From positions 2,046,001 to 2,110,000 of the forward strand of contig OZ004586.1 of NCBI GenBank assembly GCA_963924555.1: 64,000 nt of DNA, read 5' to 3'. Made by a program: the position numbers and the translations under genes. Shown piece after piece: positions 27,568 through 39,300 of this stretch. The stretch is from Crambe crambe (taxonomy: Eukaryota; Porifera; Demospongiae; Poecilosclerida; Crambeidae). The notes beneath the pieces were generated by a model. The model did no database searches. It was not told the DNA's origin and saw only the letters and a list, made by a program, of their open reading frames with translations. Positions within the stretch are counted from its first letter, which is position 1; every line of letters starts with the position of its first letter.

Positions 27568-29311
27568 ATGTTATTGCTACTGGGTCAGGAGTCCTCTGAA
27601 ATGGCGTCTTTCACCAGAGAATTTGCTAACAATCAGCTGAAAGCACATGCAATGGAATTGTCTGCTATAGATCAACAGCTGGAAGAGTTTGAAATGAATA
27701 TACTAAATGAAGATACTTTCAAACAACTGTTACCGAAAATGGACGAGACGACACCAATCCTCCTTGAAAGGGGGTTTTCTGTTGGGATTCACCAAGAAGA
27801 GCTGAAAAAGACAATCCAGGAGAGAAATATGGCTATCTTCATGAAAGATTGCCGTGCTGGTGATTTGAAAAATTACACACCAGTTAGTCCTGGTGGAAAG
27901 TATGTTGCAGTGAAAAATAGGGAAATATTGGTGATAGAATATCCAGATGAAGCTGAAAAAATAAAGACGAGTTCACAGTCCTTATCTGGTGAGTGTAGTG
28001 GAACGATTCAGCATAATGAAGAAGAAGAGCATGAAGATGAAGATGGGAAAGAACTGGGGCATGAAGATAACAGTGGGGATGACGAGGAAGAAGAAGTGGA
28101 CAGTTGTGATGAAGATGAAGTGGATACTAGCGAAGAAGAAATCAGCAGTGATAAAGAGGAAGGAATAAAACGTGAAGATGAAGATGAGGACGTCAAAGAA
28201 AAGAAGGACAGTGATGAAAAGTGTCTGGCTCGATTCCTATTAATGGACGAAGAAAGTGTATGCGATGAGCTAAGTGAGCAAGAATCAGATTCTGATGAGG
28301 ATGACAAAGAAGAGAATGGTGAGGAAGAATCAGACTGCGATGAAAAAAATCGGCCTCGATTCCGAATTGGCTATGACTATGATGAGCCAGGTGAATTTGA
28401 GGATACGCAGCTTCTGTGTAAAGGTACCGGGCGTTCACGCCGTTGGCACAATACAACAAAGAGTGCGGCAAAACGCGCAACAAAGCGTGCTAACCGTCGC
28501 GCTAAATCTGTAAAATAATTATAAGAAACATCAGTTTAGTAGCAGTCAGTCATATAGGGATGTCAAACTCTCCGAAAAAAGTACACCAAATGGTTCATCC
28601 TCGTTCTGTACTTTTCGAGTTTCATGGGAGGCAACTGCAGAATGCAAATGCATCACATTTCAGTCCATCGATATAGGAATGCGTGGAGGCATGATGCACG
28701 ATAAATCTTCCTTTCGAGGTTACTTCAATGATAATCTGAGTATACATATCATTCCTGGGCCAAATGGAACTGAAGAGGACCATCCTAAACTTGATGGCTG
28801 GACTCGTACAGAATTCTGCCCTAGAATCACTTCTCACCCAACCACATATACGCATGGAGAAGAAATAGATTGTGGACTGAATCTATGTGCTGACAAAACA
28901 GGGTTACAGTGCAGTGCTAGTATTGCACACCGTCGAAATAAGACTAAGGAAGTAATAATTGACGACTTTTCTGTTCACAATAAAAATACAGATGATAGTA
29001 TGACAAGTTGGACTTTTTATTATACTGTCATGGATGAAGGAAAGAAATGGAAGAAACACTTTACCAGTACTAACAGTGTGAAAGAATTAGCTAAAGCAGC
29101 CAAAACCACTCAGGTTTTCTCTGTGAGGGCCAAGTATGAAAGACCGGCTAAAGATGGTGAAGAACCAGCTAATGAATGGGTTGAAAATATGCACTGGACT
29201 TTTCGAATGGAGTCTGTATTTCGCTTTTTGAAAAGAGACAAAATGAATTTCCAAAAAAGAGAGCTCCATGAAACCCTCGTACATGAAGAAGAACTGATGA
29301 TATCTATATAG
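27568..29311 (+). pseudogene. Family X copy 2, interrupted by a one-base frameshift
   Basis: Nearly identical to X3. A single-base difference near 28510-28520 (AAATCTGTAAAATAATT against AAATCTGAAAAATATT) shifts the frame after residue 316, and the remaining 210 codons stay open in another frame. The first part keeps the head, acidic block and basic patch; the second keeps the conserved C-terminal domain. This is either a very recent pseudogene or an assembly error, because no other indel separates X2 from X3. Confidence 0.75.
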
Positions 29312-31404
29312 CAACTAATTGTTATTAACACTACCACAAGTATCTTTTTATGTGTGCAATTAGATCTTGTCCGTGGCAAATTGACCAATATAGCTAAATA
29401 AATTAATCAGGGGTGTAATCTTAAGGTTTTATTTGGTCAGGCTATGTGACCACATAGCGCGCAAAGTGCACCATATAGGGGGGGTCTGGGGGTATGCCCC
29501 CCAGGAAATTTTGTGATTTATGGTGTCTGAGAAGGGAATTTTAGCATAAATTTCAAAATAAGGATAGTCTGTTTTCATGTCCGTCATTATTTGATCTCTC
29601 ATTGCAAGTACTATCACATCATGTTTAACAGTCTGTACAACCAACCACTCCTCATTCGGCCTCACAGTTTGCATGATGATGCAGTGATTCTCTGTGAAAT
29701 GATTAATATTTGATGTTGCACAACCATAACTTATGAAAGAGCAGTTTTTGACTTTAAACTTAGATGTTAAAATAAGTTCTCTATTCAGTCTACACTAAGA
29801 CTTGGTGTGACTCTCAGTGGAGTGGTGAAGACAATTTTCTTTGTTTTTGTTATTTTGTTGTTTTTTGATGACTTGTCTCTCTATAGCTAGTAGCTAATGC
29901 GGTTACTAGCTACAGCCATGACACCAGTCACACCACTCACCTATCATCCAAGGCTACAATAATGGTATTAATTAAAAAAAAAAAAAGAAGCTTGAAAAAG
30001 AATCTAACATGACACATCTATACTACACTGTACTTTGATTTGTACTTTCAAGTTCACACATTACTTAACTCAGTGTATAACTAACTGTGATTTCCCTTAA
30101 TTAAGGATCGCACCTGTCACCTACGACCAAATCTCACTTGATGTCAATAATTCCACTTATATTTGTGTTACAGTGGAACCTCTAAATGCGGACACCTTTG
30201 GGACTAGCGAAAAGTGTCCTGATTAGAGAGGTGTCCCTATTTCAGGGGTTAAATCATACACATTTATATTGTGTTGGGACAAGAAAAAGTGTCCTGATTA
30301 GAGAGGTTTTTTGCATTTCAGGGAGTCCACATTTAGGGGTTCCACTGTAACTGTTACAGTGTGAACAATAACACTGACTAGAATTCAAATAACACTGACT
30401 AGAATTCACACATTATAATGAATCACACTTATTGAGTAATATAACACTCGGGCATCTTGCAGCGATAGCTACAAACATAAACAAGTAGCAATAGGAAAGG
30501 GGTAGCTTAATACGCAACATTTCATGTTAATTCAATTTCTGGATGTGTAGCTTGCTTTTGTATAATGCTTTAACACAAGATTAACACAATTGTTGTAATA
30601 ATTATGGATGTGTAGCTTGTTTTAACACTAGACTAACATGTGTTGTAGTGCAGTGCATCCAAATAGCCAATCACTCATTATTTTTATCTAGATCAAACCA
30701 GCATTAGACAAAAAAAACAACTCATCATTAGCCTCTCTGAACACTGTTGGCATCACTGGCAGTTCTCTTGCCGCATAAGTGGAGGCAAAGGTGTGACATC
30801 TCTGAAGTGACACATGCATGGTCACAGGTGTGATTGATTGAACTGTTACTTCCTTTAACAACCACATACAGTACCATGCACGTCACTTCAAAATTGTCCC
30901 GGAAAAAAGAAAAATAGTCTATGTATATACGACACATCCGTATTGCACTGTATATATTTTGGCTTAAAGTCACATGCTAGATAACTCCCCTAAATATTAC
31001 AGATGTGCCAGACTGTTTTTTTTTAGAAGCACTACAGTGCACCATTTTTAGCTACAGGCCTGGCTTGGGAACGAAAAGGGGGTGGGGTTGCAATCCCCTC
31101 AATCAATCCTGCTCCTAGATCCAGCACTGTTATCACATTATGTTAAGGAAAACAATCTTCCCAGCCAGTTGGGTACACCCACAGTAGACACTTGCATGAT
31201 GAGAAAGGTTAGTAACAGGTAAGCAACTGAGCTGTGCATATATTTATCCTAATGCATTTAGTTTCTGTGAATAATTCATAGGGAAACAGCTTTAATAGAC
31301 GATACAAAACAATCTATGTATTTACGACCAGTTTAGTACTAGATAAACGAGTTTTTTTGACCTGTTCAATTCTAATAATAAGAATTCCTCGTCATATTAT
31401 TAGT
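29312..31404. other. Intergenic region between X2 and the 3' end of AP (convergent genes)
   Basis: No gene is recognised. Near 29636-29700 there is a short stretch (CCAACCACTCCTCA, GCCTCACAGTTTGC, CAGTGATTCTCTG) resembling the AP last exon on the minus strand. A small TA-flanked MITE lies at 30171-30347. The second unit carries the same region at 53659-55751, apparently base for base. Confidence 0.6.
30171..30347. mobile_element. Small TA-flanked MITE with CAGTGGAACC ends
   Basis: Terminal inverted repeats: CAGTGGAACCTCTAAATG on the left and its near mirror, ending GGGGTTCCACTG, on the right, both flanked by TA. The internal GTGTCCTGATTAGAGAGGT recurs. Degenerate pieces with GAGGACAACCTCTCTACAAA-like motifs sit in introns near 8470-8660, 15550-15740, 33850-34000, 35580-35740 and 37180-37310, suggesting the same family. 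TA duplication fits a Tc1/mariner/pogo-mobilised element. Confidence 0.7.
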
Positions 31405-31607
31405 CTACTGTGCAGCCAACCACTCCTTGGCAGCCTGTCTGTCCCGCTCCAACCACTTGACATTCAGACGTATGGCCTCACAGTTTTGCTTGACAATCCT
31501 GTCTGCCATTGGCCAGCGATTCTCTGCAAAAAACTTCTCAATTTCTGTAGCACGTTCTTCAGAAACAAATCCTGAAGTGGATACCTAGAGAGAGAGGAAG
31601 AACGGAA

Positions 31608-31652
<45 letters not shown>

Positions 31653-34600
31653 CTTGGTCCCTTACGTACATCAATGATTCTAGCCAACAGGAACTGTCCT
31701 TGGAATCGCTCCTTTAGTTGCGTCCACTTCTCCATCAGAAACTTCCACACCATGTCTCGGGAAAGTGGACAAGAGTTATTGGCAGAGAAAAGCAGGATGT
31801 AGCAGTTATTGGGACGCACTTTGTCCTATAGGTCAAACATACGTCCTAGTAAGATATACTGTGGTCACTCAATTTTCAAACACACTACCATTTCCTTAAA
31901 AATGACAGATTCCCCCCACCCAGCTCTAAATACATATACCATTGTCACATGACAAAGAGTATGTCCTGATTAATATCATGTCCTATAATTTATGAATATT
32001 ATACTGTACTACAAAGTATGTCCTGATTATAATTAGTGAATATCCGAGTTATATGTCCTGTCCTATACTTGCTGCAACTTACTGAAAATATGAGGTCCAG
32101 ACATTTCTTGGTAAGGAGCTCAGTCTTGCCACAGCCCAAGGAGCGATAGATTCTTGATTTCTCCTCGTCAGAATCACTAGCGTCGTTAAGCTGCGTATGT
32201 ATGTATGTATGTATGTATGTATGTATGTATGTATGTATGTATGTATGTGTATGTATGTATGTATGTATGTATGTATGTATGTATGTATGTATGTATGTAT
32301 GTATGAAATGAAACCAGTCAATTAGGAATAAGCTTCTTTTTAGTATTCACCTAACCCCTTGATCATTCGCTATAACTTTCTCAATTCTTAACCAAATTTC
32401 TAGTTTAATGCATCAACAGAGAGCTGATTATCCACTCTCTCTGCTGGTATCTGAAATTTGAAATTTGGTGAAAGTTATAGTGAATGATCAAGGGGCAAGG
32501 TGAATGCAAATAGACTTTAATTATTATGTTGACTTCAGCAACGAGGAATTCCTGGTTGATTATAATCAAGAAAGACTGTAATTACAATGTCTTCTCAGAT
32601 TTCCACTTCATCATAAGTCAATTACCTTTCATGGGCCTCTGACATTAGCTGTACAACCACTATTGGGAAGAGAGGCAGTCTCTGAATAGGGCGGTCTCTT
32701 AATAAGGGCATCTCTTGATAAGGGCAGTCTCTTAATAAGGGTAGTTTCTTAATAAGGGTGTCTCTTAATAAGGGAAGTTTCTTAATAAGGGTGTCTGGAA
32801 GTTTCTTAATAAGGGTGTCTCTTAATAAGGGCAGCCTCTTAATAAGGGTGTCTCTTAATAAGGGCGGTCTCTCTTCACTGTATTATTGCCCCTGGGTACA
32901 ATGCACCTGTTATGAGAACATCTCCTTCTATTAATACAAATATTGTATATTCTAATTATAGCACACTAACTTCAACAAGTTGGTTGAATGTGGCCTCATC
33001 ACCATTGGCAACACAGATGGAGAAGACAGCAGTCTTGAGGTCAGGATGTATGGAGTCACCACCAGAGAAGTGACTATTGAACTTCTTCTTTGCTTCGTTG
33101 ATGGTTTCAGGGTGTTCATACTTGCCCAGCTGGTTGATCACGAGACTTCGCAGCATCACATCCAGAGGACCTCAAGACAAAACAAAGGTCAAAAGGTCAA
33201 ACTAGACTTGTAGAAAGATGATTGGCCATAAGCAAAAAAAAGTAGGTCAGAACTCCATCCCATACGAAGCATTAACAACAATGACAACAACAACGACGAC
33301 AACAATAACAACAATGACAACTACAACAAAACTGGTTGGTCAGTTCCATAGAACGGTCAGTAATCAAGTTATTTGAGTGAAACCTTTCAATCAGGACTGA
33401 AAAGTAGTTTCAATGCATAATATATTGATAAAATAAATTAAATTCCATACCAGGGATATGCACTTCTAGAAAACAATGATCTAAAAAGAAGGTTCAAGCT
33501 TACCATCTGTGTCCTTGGCATCCCATCCAAGTCTAGTGATGGAAGGCTGGAACATCTTCAGGGCATATTTCCTGAAGCTCTCGTAGAAGTCCGTGTAGGA
33601 GAATAGCCGTGCAAAAGTGGAGAGATTGGAAACTAAGCTCTCCCACACTGTGTATGACTCTTCCTTGGAAAATGCTGCCAGCAAGCGCAGCACGTCAACC
33701 GTACTACCCACACCAGCACGAGCCTGTCGTAAACAAGGAAACATAATATGCTTTGAAGTTTATTATATTGATGACCCTTTACCTTATTACTATTAAGAAC
33801 GTTTATTACACTGACGACCCTTTACCTTGTTACCATTAAGCTAACCCTTTGAATAATAACGGACAAACTTTGGGACCCAACCTTTTGTCATTTGTAGAGA
33901 GGCTGTCCTCTTTTGGACGCTGTTTTTTATAGGGTGTATATACAAAAGTACTTTTAGATTATCCTTTGTTGTCTCCCTTATCAAAGGTTCAAGTGGTAGG
34001 TCTATCATAGGACTGAGGAAAGCTATGTTGCAATAAAGCACTAACCAGAGCAAAGGCATCATTCTGCAACCCCAGCCTATCCTGTGCGGAGAGGGTGCCG
34101 TCCTTGAGAGCTGGAAGAAGAGGAGAGAAGAGATCGGAGGAGTACGATACACGATAGAACCCTTGACGACCGGGATTCACCTAGAGATTGCAGGGAAAAA
34201 AATCAGATTGATTAACAACCATTCCTATAGCCTTGTTTAACCGTTTAACAACACCCCAGTTTGCATACCAGTATCCAGTCATCCGGCCCCACCCCTTCCA
34301 CGGTGACAGTGTCAGTTGGCTTATCTAGGATGAACCTGAGGGCCTCTGGATTCTTCTTGGTTGCTATTGTCACAGGAACGAGCCACAACATGGAACCAAA
34401 ATCTGGAATGGAAAAAAGCTCACCACATTCAAAAATATCATGTATGTACTTCCGTACCTCCCATGCAGCCATCAGCACAAAACTTCTTCTGAGAAATTGT
34501 TAACACTCTGTTCTCCCCCTCCTACAGTAATAGATCATGTGAGTATCATGTGACTTCATCTTGCATCACTAAATTTAGCACATACTTGTTTCCCTTCCAC

Positions 34601-36331
34601 TGATAGCACTGGGTAGCCCATCTGCTTGGTCCAAGTGGACATCACCTTGGCAACAGGCTTATTGCTAGTCTTCTCCAGGGCATCCCAAAGATCCTCTGGA
34701 GAGGGAAATTCCAATTAAAGCACATCATTCAAGTGTATGCTTAGCGGTCATGGAACAGACTCATAAAAACTACCATCAAAATCAGCATAACACATAGCAA
34801 TCTACTCATCTTTGTTTAGTCCAATAACAAGATATTACATGCAAACACAATTTTACATTCGATCAGTGGGTTACCTGTGCTGGCATTCTTGTATGCAAAT
34901 TTCTTGAGATAGTTTCCAAGACCCGTACGAAAGTTCTACAGTCAAGCATTTGCCATTAAAATTTAACACTTGCTGTGCATGTGACACAAGTACAATGTCC
35001 CCAGAGCGCGCTAGCACGGCGCAGCACCACGCTACTATAAAGCTTAGACTAAAGTAGAAAGACTTCAAATCAAGCTCTAAAGCTAGATATAGTCTTGCGA
35101 GGGTCTGGCTCAGCTAGCTAGTGCACTGAGAGAATCCAGTACCAGTGCTAAGGTAGGCTTTTAAGCTTATGCGCTTGGAATAATGAACTAACTAAGCTAT
35201 TTTCAATATCTTACTCGACTCTAGCTATAATAGTTCGAAACTCAGCCCATCCTGCACTGACGATCTCGTGCGCGATTGATTACGCACATGCGCAGTGACA
35301 CAATTTACCACTCTACATTTTTTTTCTGGGGACAACCCTGGACAACCCTACATATGTACGTACCTCAGTGCCGATCCAGTCGTGAAGCATTCGTATCACA
35401 CACGACCCCTTGGCATAAGAAATGGTGTCAAAAATCTCCTCCACTTCAGCAGGTGATCCAACAGGGACCTAAAGCAGCAGTGTGGTGATAGAACAAGATA
35501 TAAAGTGTTGCATAAAAGCTAGACGTAAGCAGAACTAGATGTAAGCAGGGTTCTGTCCAAAAGTAGTAGAAAAGTTGTTCTCCCAATGATGACTATGCAG
35601 GACACTCCGAACAAGGACAAGGACAATTTATATACACTCTGTACAAAATAACCTCCAAAAGAGGACAACCTTCTCTACAAAGGATAAAAGGCTGGATCCC
35701 ACGTATGTCCATTATTCAAAGTTCTACAGTAGAACATCTAAGAAAGAATAGTTTCTGGGGGGGCTGATATAATTATATGTATGCAAATCTAAACCGCTGT
35801 CTTTGCCACATAGAACTTTGCAATGATGTTGAAATAAGAGACTCAATTTCATTGGCAATGCATAGCAGGCAGATGTGCATTGCTCGAATCTGATAGTACT
35901 AGTTTTATGGATTTGAACCCACTGACCTCTATGGGATGGGAATTTGAGAGGGCATCAAGTGACTGGGCACTGGCATACTCCCGACTCAGGAAATTGGTCC
36001 AAATCTCGAACTCGGGATGGGTGTGGTCGACGCAGAGATATTCGATCCATGTAGCAAATCCTTCGTTCAGCCAAAGGTGGGTCCACCACTCCATGGTCAC
36101 CTGGATTGAAGTCACACGATCGTCACATGGCTATCATATGACCAAATCAACCAACCAAGTTTCCAAACCACTGGTGAGCTAGCTCGTGGCCAACGACCAA
36201 AGCAACCAGCTGCTTAGTGATGGCAGTGGAGTTGGCTGGGTCAACCAACAGAAGTCGTTCCCTGCAAATCAGAAATATCACGAGTCAGTTAGTTAGGTAA
36301 AGGTCATTCTTGTTCAAATGGTCTAGCTACT

Positions 36332-36377
<46 letters not shown>

Positions 36378-39300
36378 GGGGGGGAAGGGGGGGCAAGACC
36401 AGGGATAAAGTTGGAGGTCAAAGTGAGAGGGAATTGGGTAGACTAAGGTTCAGGGAGGGCAGGGGGAAAGAAAGATGAAGAGAAGGAGAGGGAACTGACC
36501 TGTAAGTGACCAGTCCCCAATTCTCCATGGCTCCAGCTGCAAAGTCAGGAATGGCTATCAGGTCCATCTTTGGTAAAGGGTAGGCCACGTCGAAATAGTC
36601 CCGATAGAAGGGCAGTGTTTTTATTGCCACCTGCATGCAATGAGGAGGTTATCATGATAAACCACAGTGGGGTAGACCCCAACATGATAAAACTATGTGT
36701 GTACCCTGTATGGTTAGTCTAGTTAAACCACTTTCACATCACAAACAGAACTACAAGTCTACATGTAATGGGAAAATCAATGTACCAATGCAAAAACTGC
36801 AAGCCATATAGCCCATACAAGAACACCTTTTGATTTGTTTTTCTTTCTTTACTTGGTATGTAATTCTCTTTCTTTCTTAGTCTTTCTTTCCCACTGAAAA
36901 ATTGTCTATGTTGACACTCCCGACCTACCTACCCTTTCCCCTTGACTTACATCCAGAGCAAACTTTCCCTGCTCTGCTTTGCCCACTGGCGTGTAGACCC
37001 TCACCAACACACCATTTGAGTCAGTGCCTTCCACGTAGTCAAACTCCCCGACGACAAAGGCAAGGAGGTACGAAGACATCACGGGGGAACGAGCAAAGGT
37101 CAACTTCTTCAGATTATCTGGAAGTTCTTCTTCTTTAGTTACATTCTATTACGTATAAGTTAAAAGGTCACACAATGAAACCTTCGATAGAAGTGGACAA
37201 ACCTCTTCACAAAGGACAATCTAAAGATACAATAAAATAACCTCCAAAAGAGGACAACCTCTCTACAAAAGGACGAGAGACTGGGTCCCATTATTCAGAG
37301 CTTCTACTGTGAATATCGATAGGTTAAAGAGCTCAAGGAGTTTCTGAATTATAAGCCACTTCAAGTATCAGCTGAATGCAATTCAGGGATCCCACTGGGC
37401 ACAATAATCAGCCGCTATCCACACATCTGGCCCTCCAGAGTGCAAAAGGTTATCATTTATCTCGCTATCAAAGTTCACACAAGGTTATCATAAATTTTGA
37501 ATCTATTACGGAAATTGGAAACATTGTGGGGCGAACCTGATCTTCTTTCAGGTTACTACAGAATTATTTTGAGCAGCAATAAATGTAAGCATGCTCAAGG
37601 TCATCACTAAAAAATAGATTCAGTATAAAATGAAATCCCTCAGTTGCATGAATATGCCACCTTACCATGTTTGAAAGGGCTACCCTGTCCTTAGGGACAA
37701 TGAGGACCACATCGAAGGAAGCCTTATGTGCAGGTTCGTCCCAGCAAGGGAGGGCCCTTCGAGCATCTGCAGCTTCAAACTGAGTCACAGCAGCATAGCG
37801 CTCCTCCTTGGGGTTGTTTGGGGCTGTGTATTTGGACCGGTAGAACCCGCGCATCTGGTCATTGTGAGTCCCAGTGTACTCGATGTTCAGTGTAGTTTCT
37901 CCCACAGCCAAATCATTCGGGACATCCAAAGTCAATGTCTCTGCATCCTTGTCCAAGGTCCATTTGGCATCTACAGTAAGATGAAAACATGAAGGATCAC
38001 CATATGAAACAAAGAGAGTGAAGCCGCAGAGCTAGAAATAAGACATTCAATCTGATTGGTCATTATAAAGATTTGGTCGGACATTCAGTATCCTATAATA
38101 CTTAAAACTCTGAAATTTGCCAAGAAATGGCTGGCCGGAAAGTGATCCATCACACACAACAGTTTTTCTAGCTCTGCTTCTTATCAGAAACATAGCAGGC
38201 TAGCGTAAGCTGCCTACTATCGACCACTACATATTTGACTTATCATATCTTTGTCCCTGAAGGTCGCAGAGGACTGCAACTTGCACTGTCAGAAAGGTCA
38301 TGACCTCGTCTTTACAGATATAGCAAATTTGACATTCGTTTAAATAGAATGAACTTTGTATAGGCAATATTGCATGCTATACTCAAAATTTTATTATCGA
38401 CGACCGATACCTACTATCGTCCGACCATACAAATTTGTATGATAAATTATCGACCACTTTAACAGAAATCGATCATATCTCTGGATGTGTACCACTACAG
38501 AAAACTGGACAATACTATTTCATTTTATATTATCTAACACACATACAGCCAAAAAAATAGTCAAAATTAAAGAATTAATATATCCACTACATCTGCTGGA
38601 ATGATCGAGTTCCATTATATCCACTACATCTGGTGGAATGAGATCCACCTAGCTATATACATCTGTTGGGATGATAACCTGCACCAACCCTCGCCATTAA
38701 TTTTAATTAATAATATAGCTTTATAATAAAATAGTTCAGTTCAAACAAAAAGGACAAAATCGCTCTGCACCATTTTCATCGATAGAAACATCCTCCATAC
38801 ACCTCTCGTGCACCCAACGATCACATGCGCACATCACCCACTCTTCACCATCAGCACAGAAGCTCCCATAGCAAAATACACATTCATAAGCCTCCTCTTG
38901 GTCACTGTCGGGTGTTTCAAGGCAAGGCTCAGAAGCAGTTCCTTGTACTGGGAGGTCAATGGTGGTAACATTGTCATGACCAGGGTCACCAGGGTTACCA
39001 CAACTAGAGGTACTGGCACTATTATTAGCAGGATCACCAGAATTATTCCCTTTGCTCTTGGAACGACCTCTTCTTTGGGGCTGCCTTTTCTTGTTAGCTA
39101 TCGCCTTCTGCTGGCGCTCAAGACGTTCCTCCTTTTTCTTCTTCTGTAGCTCCTCCCTCTCCAGTTTACGTCTCTTGCGTACCCTCATACGCTCTTCTTT
39201 CTCTTCTGCTTCTTTCTCTTTCTTCCTTTTCTTCTCTTCTAACATGTCCAAACATTCTTTGCTAGTAAGAACTGTGGCACGCCCTGTCTTTCTAGTACTC

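Noticed and set aside
32079-32321. Frame encoding THTYIHTYI repeats
   Set aside because: It is a translation of the TATG microsatellite; the start of AP exon 20 merely overlaps its edge.
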